Origin: Setophaga petechia
Taxonomy: Eukaryota > Chordata > Aves > Passeriformes > Parulidae
Direction: 5' to 3'
NCBI GenBank assembly: GCA_024362935.1
Contig: JANCRA010000014.1
Location: 2,561,001-2,625,000 of the forward strand
Length of the DNA: 64,000 nt
Below the pieces are notes generated by a model. It had not been told where the DNA came from. It saw only the letters and a program-made list of their open reading frames with translations, and did no database searches. Position numbers and translations under genes: made by a program. Shown here piece by piece: positions 11,594-24,439 of the stretch; position 1 is the stretch's first letter, and each line of letters begins with the position of its first letter.

Positions 11594-13544
11594 CAATTAA
11601 TAACTGCACTTGCTCGTTTCCAACCCAAACCATTCCATAAATGATGCACTACCCCCCTTCCAGGCTGTGATAATCCTTAAATCATCCCCCCTGTAACCCA
11701 TAAACTCTCCACAGGCACCTCCAGACAAGATTAAGCTCAACAATAACAAATCCAGAGGTTTTTTTCCCTCTATTTATGTGGATCATCATTGTGGACAGCC
11801 CCTGGTGCATTCCCTGATCCCACATTCCCTGCTGCCTTTCCCCAACCAAACCCCTCCCTCCACGTGTATTAAATATTTCCTCGGTGCTTCCAGGGGCTAA
11901 AAACATTTCTCTGTGTGGATTCCTTTAATTTCCACCCTCTGGATCATTGGCAGTTGGGAATGTTTGTACTGAGGGTTTTTACAGGGAGCCTGGGAATTAT
12001 TTTGCTGCTAACAAACTTTGCTCACGCCTTTACAAAATGCAAATATCCCAATTCCAGTGTTGCTAAAACGCAGAGCTGAGATCACAGGGACTTGTTCAGG
12101 GTGTTGGTTTCTTTTTTAGCTGCTTATTCTTGGTATTTGCTTGGAAAAAAATGTGGTTTTCTTTTTGTAATAAATAGAGCAGCGTGAAAAACATGACTTC
12201 TAAGCATATCTCTGAAATTAGGAGCTTCAAACCCTTCTGGATTTCCCCCTTCATAGGGGAAAAGATCTGGCTAGAAACAACAAGCACAGCCTGGGAAGTG
12301 AACAGTGGGAATATTCTGTGTGAACAGGAAGAATGCACAGAACCATTAGAGTCAGTGTTAATTAGGGCTGATTGACTGAGAGCTGAGTCTGGCACCAGCC
12401 TGGCAGAGCTGCTGAAAACCTGTGCTGAGTCACTGGGAAAACCACAGGCTGTTGTTAGAGAGAAAAAAAATCAACAAAATATTTAAATACACGAGCAGGT
12501 GAGATTTTCCATGGTCCTGAGTGATGGAGGAACCTGGAATTGGGGATCAACCCCAGTTACTGGAGGTGGTGCCCCTGTTCTGCAGATCCAGCCCCTTCAG
12601 AGGGTGATGGGGAATCCTCTCCTGGGACAGCCCTGTCTCTGCCAGGGATGTGAAGGCAGGAAAGTGGCTTCAAATCCTCAAAAGGTGGGGATTTAAATCC
12701 ACAAGATTGAAATCAAGGATTCAATCCTCAATCCCTCCACAGGCAGAGCACCTGGCTGGATCCAGCCCTGCCTCAGACAGCTCCTCTCTCTAGAGGATGA
12801 TTTAGGGCTGTGGAAAATCACTCCCCCAGATCCTCACTGCTCTTTCCCCACTGGAGGGTCCTGCAAAAATCAGACGGGCAAAATGTGTGTTATTGAGGGA
12901 AAATGTGGAGAAAGCAGAGAAAATCCCAGTGAGGGAAGGTTCTGGCAGCCTGGAAGCAGCTCCACAGGGCCTTTGGGATGTGCTTTCTGCAGCTCAGAGC
13001 ATGGAAAGCTTCAGGGGCTCAGTGGAGAGGTCATTCCACTGGGAACCATCTCCCTGCCCCTTCCTTCAAACCCTGAAACTTCTGATTTCACGACTTTTCC
13101 ATTATTTTCTTTTTGCTGCCATAAATTCCCAGTGCTGTGACAGCAGTGACAATCCCAGCTGGGGCTTCTGGTGCCTTCTGCAGCAGCAGGAGCAGATCTC
13201 CATCAGCACTTCCCATACCTCAGCTAGGGGCTGGTGATGCCTCAGGTTTTGGCTTTTCTATTTTTCACATTCTGTGCTGCTTTAGTGTGTGGGTCTGGGT
13301 TCACATCAGGGGATGCTGAGCTCTGTGCACAGAGCAGGGAGACAAAACAATTCCTGCTCCAGCTGGGCACCAAGGACAAATGATCCAAATCTCAGCCCAG
13401 GAGCACAAACACCGTGGGCTGGAGAGAGAAAAACAAGCAGGGTGGGACTGCCTGGGCTAAAGCTGGGATGGGACAATGAACTGCAAGATGCAAATGGAGC
13501 AGAGCTGATCCCAGGGACAGACCCCGGCAGCGCTCGTGCATTTT
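11594..13544. other. Unique sequence, no gene recognised
   Basis: No repeats beyond short runs. ORFs under 120 codons on either strand are not recognisable proteins. Confidence 0.5.
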
Positions 13545-13645
13545 GGGGCCATTTGGGGGCCATTTTGGTTCATCCTGGGTTCATTTTGGGGCCATTTTGG
13601 TCCATCTTGGGTTCATTTTGGGACCATTTTGGTTCATCTTGGATG
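13545..13645. repeat. Short tandem repeat, about 15- and 30-bp units
   Basis: Alternating GGCCATTTTGG and TTCATCTTGGGTTCATTTTG blocks occur three to four times. The open frame across it (13289-13747) is repeat-driven. Confidence 0.8.
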
Positions 13646-16600
13646 CAGCCCTGGCTGGACTCTTGTGCTGCCCAGGGTGGATCCATTGAGGAGATGCTTT
13701 TAATAAATCTCTGCTTTATTTTTAGCTCTGTGCAGTCTCTGTTCTAGCTCAGGCTTCTCAAGGCATCACTGAGAGATGGCAAAAAACCCCTCCACCACCC
13801 CTTTTCTGTGTTTTTTTGCATGATTTGGGGATCTTTTGGCTCTGTCCCTCCTTCCTGCACACCTTGATCCCCTTGCCCACGTGCTGCAGCCATAAATGCA
13901 ACGGGCACGGTCAGAGTCTCACCATTATTGTTCATCCTGTTTTATCTAACAACCAAGTTTTCTCTTTTGACTCACCGACTGCTCCCTGCAGCAGGAATTG
14001 TGCTGAAAATCGATCCACTTAATGCAGGAAGTGGTCATTGGCATGGAAAATTTCACCTATTAGATAGGATGGGCTGGTTTGCACCTGCTGGTTTGCAGGG
14101 CATGGATTTGGGTGGGCTGCTCTACTGTCTGCTCTGCTCTTTGGGGGTTTTTCCCCTATAAAAACAGATTTTTGTGCTAAAGTCCACTTGGTGCTCCTTG
14201 GAGCTGGTGGAAGGCAAAAGGAATGGGATTCCACCAGCACTGGAAACCTTGGAAAAGACCCCTGAGTGCCCATCCAAGCCCAGCAGCTCCAAATGGAGCA
14301 CTGGGGGGAGTTGCTGTTCAGGAGCCATCTCAAGGACCTGCCTCATCAATCAACGCTGCTTAATCACCTGTTAATCACCTGTTCTACAGCAGAGCTCAGA
14401 CTGCGCTTGCTCTGGGTGTTAAAGCTCTCCCTGCCTGCCCTGGGAGCAGGGACACGGGTTTGGAAAACGCTCTCAAGAACCTGAAATGATTCTTGGTGCT
14501 GTCCTGAGCAGAGTCAGGGGTGCTGACCCTTGTGGGTCCCTTTGAGCTCGGTTTTTTCCACGGGTGTTGTCCCTTCTGCCCCCACCTCGGTGTACCTGCA
14601 GTCCCTGGGACCGAGAGGGGTGGCCGTGCCCAGGTGTGCATCAAAGCACGGCTGCAGCTCAGTTTCCTGGCAGAACCCTCCAGCAAACCCGATCCCACAA
14701 ATAAATCAGGGTTTATTGCACCCAAACCACGGGGAATTTGAACCCAGGCAGGATGCAGGAGATAAAATCTGGAAGATACCCAGCAGCAGGAGGGAAAGCT
14801 GCACCTTTAACGACCCTGCCCTTCCTGCCAAGCCTGTTCAAGGGATGCTCCCCAAAAATGAAATCCATTCTCCGTGCTTGGGCACAGCTTTTTGGGGTGC
14901 TGGAAGCCAGAGGTTCTCCCTGGCACAGCTGCCAAGGTAGAGGTGGTAGAGGAACAGAGAGAGTTTTGAATTTAGGAAGTTAAAGCAGGAGTGAGTTCCC
15001 TAAAGGGATGCACTGTCAGTCGTGTTCAAAAGCTTTCTCCAGTTTTAATAAATGCTGATTGGGATCTTTAAATTATTCTTGAACAGATTAGCCTGGATAT
15101 TGTAATAAATTGGAATCCTATTTGTCTCCAAGTTTTAATTCTGTCTAATCCTTGTTTCTTTGACTTTTGAAGGAGAAGATGACAGAGAGTTGAAAGAAAA
15201 AACAACACACCGAGTAAACACGGATTATTTGCCATGATTTTTTTACAGCCCACAGACTCAAAGTCGAGATCTATCTCTGTTTTATAACCTTAGTAGATTG
15301 TGTGAATTTTGCATGCAATATCCAGCTGTGATGGCTGGGAAAATCACTGCACCTCAGTGAGACGAGCCAGAGCTCCACAGCGTTCAGCCACAGATACGTG
15401 GCAAGTTAGCTAAAAGTGAAAGGAGGAGATGGTGAGGAGGCAAAAAGCACGGGGTTGTGGGGGCACAGGAACCTTTGTCTGTGTCCCCAGTGTCCCCAGT
15501 GTCCCCAGCACAGGCACCAGGAGCTCCCAGCACTGGCTCTGCTGCGCCCAGGTCACCCCGAGGAGCCGCATGATCTGCGAGGTCGGAGCAGCGACAACAA
15601 CAGGAACAATCTGTGGGAGAGGAACTTAGGGATGAACCCAACTTCTCTAAAGTATAAAAAGAGCCTGGGGGGGGGGCACAGAAGGCTTTGCACGTCCTCC
15701 CCTCCCGCCGGCGCTGCCACCTCCGAGCGCTGACGGTTGGGAGCTGGCGCTGGCCTGGCGTTGTGCAACTCCAGTTGTGAGCTCTTGGCATTGCCTCCAC
15801 TGCCCTCCCAGGGAAGGAAACACAACCCAGCCAGGCTGAAAGGCCTTTGCAAGGGCTCAAACGGCCCTGCTCGGCCTCTGCCTGGCTTTGCTTGGATAGG
15901 GGAGCAAATCCCTTTGTCAAACCTTGCTAAAAATCAGCAGGGTGGGAAGTGTGAGGAGCGGCTGTGTTTCCTGTCAAAGGATGCTCATGCACCTCAAAAA
16001 ATTCAAGCAGACTTCTAGCATCTTGTATGCACAGCTGCACCAGGGGGAATGGGAGTTTTTGGGTTATTCCCAAAAATTGCCATGAATTTTTCCTTTTTTC
16101 CTCTGATTTATTGGTGTTTCCACTTGCTGGCCCAAAGCAGTGGGGGAAGGATGTGTCCCTGGTGCACCATGGCTTTCACAGCAGCTCTCTCTCTCTCTGC
16201 AGGCACCCTGAAAATAATTGCACATTTGAAAGCCTATTTTTGGCTTGGGGAAACACTATTTCTGCCTGAAACCTTCCAAAGAACAGAAAAACCCCACAGA
16301 AGATGAAGGCAAAACTTGTGAGGTGGCCCCGCTCCAGACCAGGCACATGCCACAAAATTCCAAACTCCAAGGCAGACCTGGTGGCCCTTCCAGGAGATGG
16401 GGCAGAGGCTGGGGTATCATCAGGCACATCTACAGATGTTTGTGATTTTTTACCATGGGTTATGAGGTTAAAAAATGTCACCTCATGTAAAAAACCCCAT
16501 TTCAGGTGTCCTTTGGCCCCCAGGATGTGATAGAAGCCCTGCATGGCGTGACATTTTCTCCTCATCTGAAGGAAAATGTTTTGCTGATTGGAGAGAGGGG

Positions 16601-17792
16601 AATAACAGAGGAGAAAATGAGATCCTAAATTCTAGGTACTTGTGGTTGCTGGAAAATTGGCCTTTAGTATTAAAGCAAACTGATGGGACCAGAAGGAGAA
16701 AAATCAAAACGTGATGGGATTCTAAAACTGTAGCTGAACGAGGAGCTGAGATTCCAGGAATTTGGGTTTTATTTAACTTATAGGAAAGGAGGAAGAAGCA
16801 GATGGAGCTGCTGCTCCTGAACTAAAAATACTGTTTAGAGAAGGACATCCGCAATGCAGCTTTGAATGTCAAGGTCCTCAGTGTTTGGGTTGTTCTCCTT
16901 CAAATGTCACCTCCTGATGGTTTGGAGAGCTTGAGAGGCTGGAAATGCAGGGATTGCAGCCATTCCCTTTCTTCCCCTAGAAATACTTGTTCATCTGGAA
17001 GTTTAGCAATGAAGTGGAGAGGAAATCCCATTTCCAACCTGTGGTGCAGGCACGGGGATGGCCCTGACTTGTCTGTCCCACTTTGGCATCTCTGAGTGCT
17101 GGATCTGGACTGGTCCCAGCTGCTGGAGGCTGTTTGGGGATGTGAGAGTCACCAAGAAATCCCGACAAGTCATTCATAAAACTCCTGGGAGAGTATTTGT
17201 GAAAGCCAAGCAAATTCTGCCCCTCCCAGCATGGAATAAGTGACCTTTGTCCTGGCTTTTATTTTCACTTTCGAGCTCCTGCCTGCTGAGGTCAAGCTGT
17301 TTATAAAGTTTAGCAGAATTAAAGAGGCAGCATTAATCACCACCGTTATTTTATCTTGCTGGCCACCATCTCACTGTGCTTTTGCCAAGGTCAGGAATTA
17401 CGCAAAAAAGTCAAGGTGTCCCAGAGTGCCACAAGTCAGCTCCAAGAGAACCCAGAAAATTTGGGTTAAAGGGCACAATCTTTGCAAAAAATACCCCTTT
17501 GTGTCTTGTCCCTCCATTCAGGGAGCCTTGGCAGTTCTTGTTTCTCAAAAAAAGGAAGAGTGATATTCTCATGTAATGACAGGGGTCTGGGAGCTGGAGA
17601 TTTACAGGGAAAAAAAAAATTAACAAATATTGTACAACTTGTCCTAAAGGGGTGAATAATCACCTGTGCTTCCTTCTGGTCCTGTTAACCACTGCTGCAA
17701 TAAGGGACTCTCACTTTCTTCTTTGGTTTATAGGATTATATCAATATGAGGCAAAGAGTGAGGAAGTCAGGCCATAAACTCAACCAGCTCCA
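13646..17792. other. Long unique stretch, no gene recognised
   Basis: Contains a 10-bp repeat at 15482-15511 (TGTCCCCAG with one extra base, three copies) and a G-run at 15667-15675. The longest ORF (15384-15920, minus, 178 codons) has no recognisable domain. The segment near 15000-15300 is A/T-rich and CpG-poor. No RNA gene is seen. Confidence 0.5.
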
Positions 17793-17849
17793 GTGTGTTT
17801 TTTAACCCCTGATTATTTAACCCCTGATTATTTAACTCCTGGAGTAGGA
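17793..17849. repeat. Three-copy 16-bp tandem repeat
   Basis: TTTAACCCCTGATTAT repeats, the last copy diverged to TTTAACTCCTGG. Confidence 0.75.
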
Positions 17850-20332
17850 TGTGCTATCTCTTATCAGGGCTCAGGGCAATATTGCCTCCTCCTGTGCTCT
17901 GATAGCAGCAAGCCCCTAATCTGGAGTTAAACATTAATGAGCTGTCACAGTGCTGGGTTCCCAGAAATCTGCTGAGTTTAGCTCATCCATAGGGATGGTG
18001 AATAATGGGGTTGGTCTGAAATATCTCCAGGACAGAGTGGGTCAAGGCTGTGGGGGAAGCCTCCCGTGGGTGTCAGCAGTCCCTGCTGTGGCTGAGGTCT
18101 CTCTTGGCCAATGCCAAGGCTCCATCAGGCTCTTGCTTCAGCCCTGTGGTCCAGCAGCTGCTTCCCTGCAGATGTTGAAAGGAAAAGAGTGAGAGAGGAG
18201 GGGGCTGGGTGTCTGAAAGCCCTTTCAGAGCTGCTTTTGTTGCTGTTAATGGCAGAGCACGCGGAATTCTCTCTCCCTGCTCAAGTGAACCTCTTCAGAT
18301 GGTGGCTCCAGCCTGAACTCCCTGCTCTAATTACCTCTGCCAAGAGCAAGTGCTGCCCTTTGGGGGGGTTTGATTTCCCATCTATTCCTTTCATCTAATG
18401 GCTCCTTGTGCTCGGGGTCCAAGCCATGAAAACAGCTCTTAATCTACCTCCTGCCTCCCACCAATTATTTAATACCTGGGTTTTATTCCTTCTCATTTGT
18501 CTTTCTAACTACCCTAATTTCTCTGGTTTCCCTCATCAGCGTTTTCCCAAGCTCTTTATTGTTTTCTGATTGCTGTAATTCTGCAATATCTTTTGGCACT
18601 AAAGCCTGGCTCCCCAGAGGAATGGGCTCATGAATTTATACAGTGGCATTACCCAGGCTTTGCAGATTTGGCTGCCCAGAAATGCTCCTTCTGTTCCTGC
18701 CTCTCCTGTCGCCGCATCCCTTTAACGAGGGGGAATTGGCAAAGCAGGAATTGCACTCTTGGTATGAAGAGCCACACAAGTCTGAGTCAAGAATTTTGGA
18801 GATTAAAAGTAGATTAAATATTCGCCCTCCTCCACCCTTCCCCACTCTCTGTGCCCATGACTTGGCAGAGAATTTCTCTCTCCATTCGTCAAGCAAGAGT
18901 TTCAGCCTGGCAGGAAATTTTCCCCATGGTATTAATTTCTTCTACTTCTTGCAACTGAAGCACATTTGAGAATTCGTTCCTGAAACTTCCCATGTTCTAA
19001 TTTTACATGATGGGACTGTCAGAAGCAGCACATGAGAGAAATGAGATCTCCTCTGCAGCTTTGGGGTGTCTGTGCTGCCCTAGAAGGGCTGATGAAACTC
19101 AGAGCTGCTCCCCTGCTCATTAATACCAAATTTCCTGCCTTGGTTACAGAGCTTTAAAGTGACAAAAACTCAGCCTGAGCCAGGCACGACTTCCATGAAA
19201 TCCTCTTTAAGCAATGCCACCTCTTTTTTTTCCTGCTTGGCAGATGAATCCACCTTCTAACCAAATACTTGAATGCACTCATGCCAGGAGAGGAGATTTA
19301 AATATGATCACTATGAGGAAATACACTGGGGTGCTGGCAATAAACACATTCCAGGGCGTTTATCTGTTTATCTTCCAGGGCTGCCCCAGATTAAGGATTG
19401 GCTCAGACAGGAGTCAAATGTTGCTCTAAGGGTGCTTTGCCTCTTCCAGTAATTTATTTCTTTTTCTGTCTGAGAATGGAATTAAGAGAATCACAAACTA
19501 TGACGAGGGATGGTGCTTGGGAAATGTTCTGCATTTTTTGGAGGGCAGGGGGAGGAAGCTGTGTGATGAGTACTGGTGGGCGGGTGGGGATCTGGTGGAG
19601 TTGACAGGTCAGAGACCAGGATTTGAATCCCTGACCCTCCATGACTCCTTCTGGTAGCTCATCCTGCTTGAAAAGAGCAAATAATTGCAAATCCTGTCAG
19701 AATTCAGTGCTCCTAAAGGCCCTCAGGGAGGCTGCTCAGGGTCAGAGTGTGAAAGTGGTTTCTTTGCTGGCTCGTTGGTTATTGGTGTCCTCTTGATTGC
19801 AGGATGAGCTGAGCAGAGCCTGATGTGTTATCTCCTGGTTGGAACCCAGGAAGAGCTCAAAAAGCGCCTGAAGGTCCAAACACCTCCAGTTCTGGGAAGG
19901 TTTGGGTCAGCACTTGGTGGTAGGGTTTGGCCTCTGTTGTCTTCAGCCAAGACTGAATTTGCAGACAAGGCTCAGATCAGGCTTTGATCATGAGTTGACC
20001 CAGGTGGGCCTGAGCTGTTGCATGCCAAGGCCTTTGAGGCTGAGGGCTGGAAATGCCATCAAAGTGTGAACACACAAACAGAATTCAATGTCTGCCAGTT
20101 CCATGATCATGGCTGGGAGGAGGAAAACCCTTTCCTCATTGGATCAAGCTGTGTCCATTAGATTTCTCCTCCCATACCAGCTGGACAACAAGAGCAACAT
20201 GTACCCAACTCTGGGCCAAGCCTTGAAAGTGTCCCCAGAACCACACCCAGTCATGGTGGCCAGTTCTGTTTCCAAGCCCCAGTTAGTGTGGTCATTAGCA
20301 GGGCTGGTCGAGGGGGTTGACACCTCACCCCC
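17850..20332. other. Unique stretch, no gene recognised
   Basis: No interspersed repeat tail was recognised. Open stretches are short and unrelated to known proteins. Confidence 0.5.
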
Positions 20333-20605
20333 AGAGCTCTCTGTGTCTCACCACCTCAGATGTCTGCTGGCACTGTTTTTTTGAGGCCAAAACTGTTATT
20401 CTCACCTCCTGCCCGCTGGGTCAGAGCTTTCTGTGTCTCACCACCTCAGATGTCTGTTGGCACTCTGGTTTTTTGAGGCCAAAACTGTTATTCTCACCTC
20501 CTGCCCGCTGGGTCAGAGCTCTCTGTGTCTCACCACCTCAGATGTCTGTTGGAGCTCTGTTTTTTTGAGCCCAAAACTGTTATTCTCACCTTCTGCCCGC
20601 TGGGT
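20333..20605 (+). repeat. Tandem repeat, three units of 90-92 bp
   Basis: Units start at AGAGCTCTCTGTGTCTCACC (20333, 20423, 20515) and each carries a T-run followed by AAAACTGTTATTCTCACC and TGCCCGCTGGG. Copies differ by a few bases. The ORFs across it reuse the same peptide and are repeat artefacts. Confidence 0.92.
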
Positions 20606-20945
20606 TCTTTCCTCTTTTCTGGCCCTGCGGTGGCCCAACAGGAGCGGGTCATGGGACAACCTGTCATGTGGAACCAACCGCCCGCATCTTGGCGTGGTCC
20701 GTGCCTACCTTTTTTTATCTTTGGAGAGACCAGATCGTGACCATAAAAGGGAAGAACGGAATTTTGGGCGAGGAGCCCCGCTCCGATTGGCTGAGCGCCG
20801 GTTCGCGATGGTTTCGGGGGAAATAACCAGATGGGAGTAATTTTTGGGCCTGAGAATAAAAACAATACAACAAAACCATGTGGTTCACCATTGAAACCAA
20901 GACAGGACTTTCGGTGCTGGTGCCTCCCGTTGCTCTTGGTTCCAC
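20606..20945 (+). mobile_element. Possible LTR 3' half (U3-R-U5-like), CpG-rich
   Basis: Downstream of the 91-bp repeats is a block with many CpGs, unlike its surroundings. It has a TATA-like CATAAAAGG at 20742-20750, and AATAAA at 20855-20860 about 110 bases later, the spacing expected from promoter to poly(A) signal in an LTR R region. The upstream repeats would then be U3 repeats. No TG/CA ends or target duplication could be fixed. An alternative is a small CpG-island promoter with an inverted CCAAT box (ATTGG, 20786-20790). Confidence 0.35.
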
Positions 20946-22629
20946 CTGCATGAAACTGCAGGAGGGCCCTCACTTCCACATGGGCACAGCCACACTGAGC
21001 TCCTGCTTCCCATGAAACCTCTCTGCAGACACAACCAGCTGATGCCAACCAAGATAGCAGCTCTTGGAGGTTAACAGGAAGGACCTGGTGGTCAGGTTGG
21101 TTGAGAAAAACAATTGTATCCATCTCCTGTGAAACCATCTCTGCAGCTATGAGCAGCTGATGTTACCTGAGGTTAACAGCTGCAGATGGAACAACTGGAG
21201 GCCCAGTTGGCCAGAAACCAGATCTGCAATCAACCTCTGTCATCTTCTAGGTTAGGAGAGCCTGAGCAACAGTTTGTTGTGGCTGAGTGGATCTGCAGAT
21301 CCATGTCTGAAAATCCAGCAGGACAAAGTCCCTTCATGCCTGAACATGTCTTCCACCTAACCCTTGTTAATTCATCTCCATGATTTTAAAAGCAGAGCTT
21401 TAATCCCTCGAGACATTCTCCTCAAAAGTGCCACTAGCACTGAGTTACAACACTGAGTAAATATGATAAAAAAGGCTTGGAGGGTTTCCTGGAAACTTTG
21501 GCAGCCGTTCTTTGGGAGCAGATGTTGGTCACCAGCAAAGTTCTTGTAAGTCATGGAGATATTTTTCTCTTAACACTAAACATGAGAAATGTGACAGCTG
21601 ATTTAGGGCATTTGTGTCCACGAGCACAGAGAGAGGAGATGTTTGCCTCACCCCTTCTGGGAATGCCACACCCATGCAAATCCTTCACTTGGTGCCTTCA
21701 TCCAATAAGAACAAGATGGGTTTATGGTTAATGTTGTTCTTGGAGTTGGAAACGGGCTCTTGTCACTGAAGTGATGACAAACATATGCTTTGCTTGTGTG
21801 CTCAGGGTGGCAGCAGGGCCACCTGTGACCAGGAGAGCCTGAGGAACGAGGCAGCCTGGCCGCCATGCTGGGGGAGGTTTGCTTTGACCGCCTCCAGAAG
21901 GAGTGAGGCTGGCAGCCTGTGGTTCCTTCCCCAAACCAGAGTGGGCTCTTGGTGCCCCCTCACTGGATGCTCCAGGCAGCATTGAGTCCATTGCTGCCTC
22001 CCTTGGCAAGTCCATCCAAGCCCACAGAGATGCACCTGGCAGGTGACTGCACACAAGTCTCACCTTGCTCTGTTCATCCCTTTCTTCAACTTTCCTCCCC
22101 ATTCCTCCTCATATCCACCCCTCCTTCCAATCTCTCCTTCTCCCCATTTCAGATAAGCACCAGTAACCCTGGAGAGCTCCAGCACCACCACCCCACCCCT
22201 CCCTGTCCCACCATGCCCCTTCTCCTGCCCCTGCCCCTGCCCCTGCCCCAGGTACCTTGAGCTGTCCCGTGGCAGCAGTCCCTTGGTTCTCCTCACTCCA
22301 GCACCCACTGTAATTTCTCTGCCTGCTCCAGTGTGTTATTTCTGCAGTGGTGGCTCCCAGGACCTATCGCAGCATCGCAGCCATGGTGCTTGGCCCCACA
22401 AACCCAGAGGGGAACCACAGCCTCTTACTCACTGCCATCACCCCAGTGATGCTGCCCCATCGCCTCCTTCCCCCTGGGCAGTGGTTTGGGGACAGGGGGA
22501 AGAGGTGGCTCCGAGTGTCTGCTCTGGGGTGTTCTCCATAGCCACCAACCCGACGTCTTGGGGCTCTCCAAACCCAGCCTTGGCTGCGCAATCCCAGGTC
22601 TGGTTGAGGTGTCTCTGTGAGGCAGGGAT
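20946..22629. other. Diverged local repeats and weak splice-like signals
   Basis: Two diverged copies of a segment of about 110 bp (about 21013-21110 and 21130-21240) share TCTCTGCAG, CAGCTGATG and GGTTAACAG in order. From 21810 to 22540 there are short open stretches bounded by AG- and GT-type sites, including a pyrimidine tract ending CCCCATTTCAG at about 22151 and CCCCAGGTACC at about 22253. No protein family is recognised, so no CDS is called. Confidence 0.35.
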
Positions 22630-23875
22630 AGAGGAAGGTGGTGGTGAAGGTTTGTCGTTGGTGTGGTTCAGGGATGAAGGTGGTGGTTGTGGGTTTATTG
22701 TCAGTGTGGTTCAGGGATGAAGGTTTGTCGTTGGTGTGGTTCAGGGATGAAGGAGGGTGGTGAAGGTTTGTTGTCACTGTGTGTGACAGTGTTTATAGGG
22801 GTCCGAGGAGGAGGGAAGAGACAAGGATCTGACTCCATGGTTCAGAAGGTTTGATTTATTATTTGGTGATATATATTATATTAAAACTATACTAAAAGAA
22901 TGGAAGAAAGGATTTCATCAGAAGGCTGGCTAAGAATAGAAAAAGAAAAAATGATAACAAAGGGTTGTGGCTTGGACTCTCTGTCTGAGCCAGTTCACTG
23001 TGATTGGCCATTAATTAGAAACAACCACATGAGACCAATCCCAGATGCACCTGTTGCATTCCACAGCAGCAGATAATCAATGTTTACATTTTGCTCCTGA
23101 GGCCTCTCAGCTTCTCAGGAGGAAAAATGCTAAGGAAAGGATTTTTCATAAAAGATGTCTGCGACAACTGTGGTTCAGGGATGAAGGTGATGGTGAAGGT
23201 TTGTCGTCAGTGTGGCTCAGGGATGAAGGTGATGATGAAGGTTTTTTGTTGGTGTGGTTCAGGGATGAAGGTGGTGGCGAAGGTTTGTAGTCAATGTGGT
23301 TCAGGTGGTTGCAGGCTTGTCGTCAGTGTGGTTCAGGGATGAAGTTGGTTGAAGGTTTGTTGTCACTGTGGTTCAGGGATGAAGGTGGTGGTTGAGGATT
23401 TATTGTCAATGTGGTTCAGGGATGAAGGTTTGTCGTCAGTGTGGTCCAGGGATGAAGTTGGTTGAAGGTTTGTTGTCACTGTGGTTCAGGGATGAAGGTG
23501 GTGGTTGAGGGTTTATTGTCAATGTGGTTCAGGGATGAAGGTGGTGGTTGAGGGTTTATTGTCACTGTGGTTCAGGGATGAAGGTGGTGGTTGAGGGTTT
23601 ATTGTCAATGTGGTTCAGGGATGAAGGTGGTGGTTGAGGGTTTATTGTCAATGTGGTTCAGGGATGAAGGTTTGGTGAAGGTTTGTCATCGGTGTGGTTC
23701 AGGTGGTTGCAGGTTTTCTGTCAGTGTGGTTCAGGGATGCAGGTGGTGGTGAAGATTTGTTTTCAGTGTGGTTCAGGAATGAAGGTGGTTGCAGGTTTGC
23801 TGTCACTGTGGTTCAGGAATGATGGTGGTGGTTGCAGGTCTGTTGTCACCGTGGTTCAGGGAAACACAGATGGTG
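22630..23875 (+). repeat. Minisatellite, about 20 units of 30-45 bp, split by an LTR
   Basis: Units centre on GTGGTTCAGGGATGAAGGTG followed by GTGGTTGAGGGTTTATTGTC or a shorter variant. Units run from about 22640 to 22781 and resume at 23168 after the inserted LTR. Unit lengths vary (about 31 and 44 bp types), and the unit is not a fixed multiple of three, so the short ORFs are not meaningful. Confidence 0.92.
22782..23167 (-). mobile_element. Solo LTR inserted in the minisatellite (copy C)
   Basis: On the minus strand it begins TTGTCGCAGACATC and ends CTGTCACA, closely matching copy A. A perfect 5-bp target duplication CTGTG lies at 22777-22781 and 23168-23172. The poly(A) signal reads TTTATT on the plus strand at 22855-22860. 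The flanks join into an intact minisatellite unit when the element is ignored, so the array is older than the insertion. No internal retroviral sequence remains. Confidence 0.93.
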
Positions 23876-24439
23876 AAGCAGCTCTGGAAGCTGCAGGGGA
23901 CACCTGGGCAGAGCCAGCCCAAGGCATGGTCTGAGTGGTGTTTTGCCTCTTGCTGAGTTAGGTTTGAATCACCAGGTTTGAGGCTAAACTGGGCTGCTCT
24001 GCAGGATAAGTGACAAAACTTGCTGGAAGCCCAGCTGAAGCTCCCTGTGTGTTTCAGCTATTCCCTTGTGCTCAGAATTCCTCCCTGGGCCAGGACTGTG
24101 CTGATGTCCCGCTGCCCTGGCTGTGAGCAGAGGCCAGGGACACTCAGGGATTGACCCAGGGCTGCAGGAGCTCAGAGAATCCAGCCCAGCTCCCAGCCCA
24201 AGCAGGCTCCAGACTCCCAGACCACAGATTTCCTTCCCAGTCCTCCAGCCCTAACCCCAAACCAGCCTGCAGAGCCGAGGAGGAATTGCACAAAAGCCTT
24301 GGCTGCGTTTCAGAGCAGCCTCCTGACTTTAGCCTGAGTGCCCCAAGATGCTGCCAAGTGCCCCAGGATGCAGCCAACCCTGCCCAAAACAGCCAGGGAG
24401 AGCAAATCAGGAGTTTTATTCAAATGACAATGAGCACAG
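23876..24439. other. Unique sequence, nothing recognised
   Basis: Follows the minisatellite; no repeat or exon is seen. Confidence 0.5.

Noticed and set aside
19610..19640. GGATTTGAATCCCTGA resembling a tRNA B box
   Set aside because: No A box at a suitable distance and no cloverleaf can be drawn.
22840..22930. CRISPR-like array suspected in the repeat region
   Set aside because: Units vary in length and have no constant repeat with unique spacers; this is a vertebrate minisatellite.
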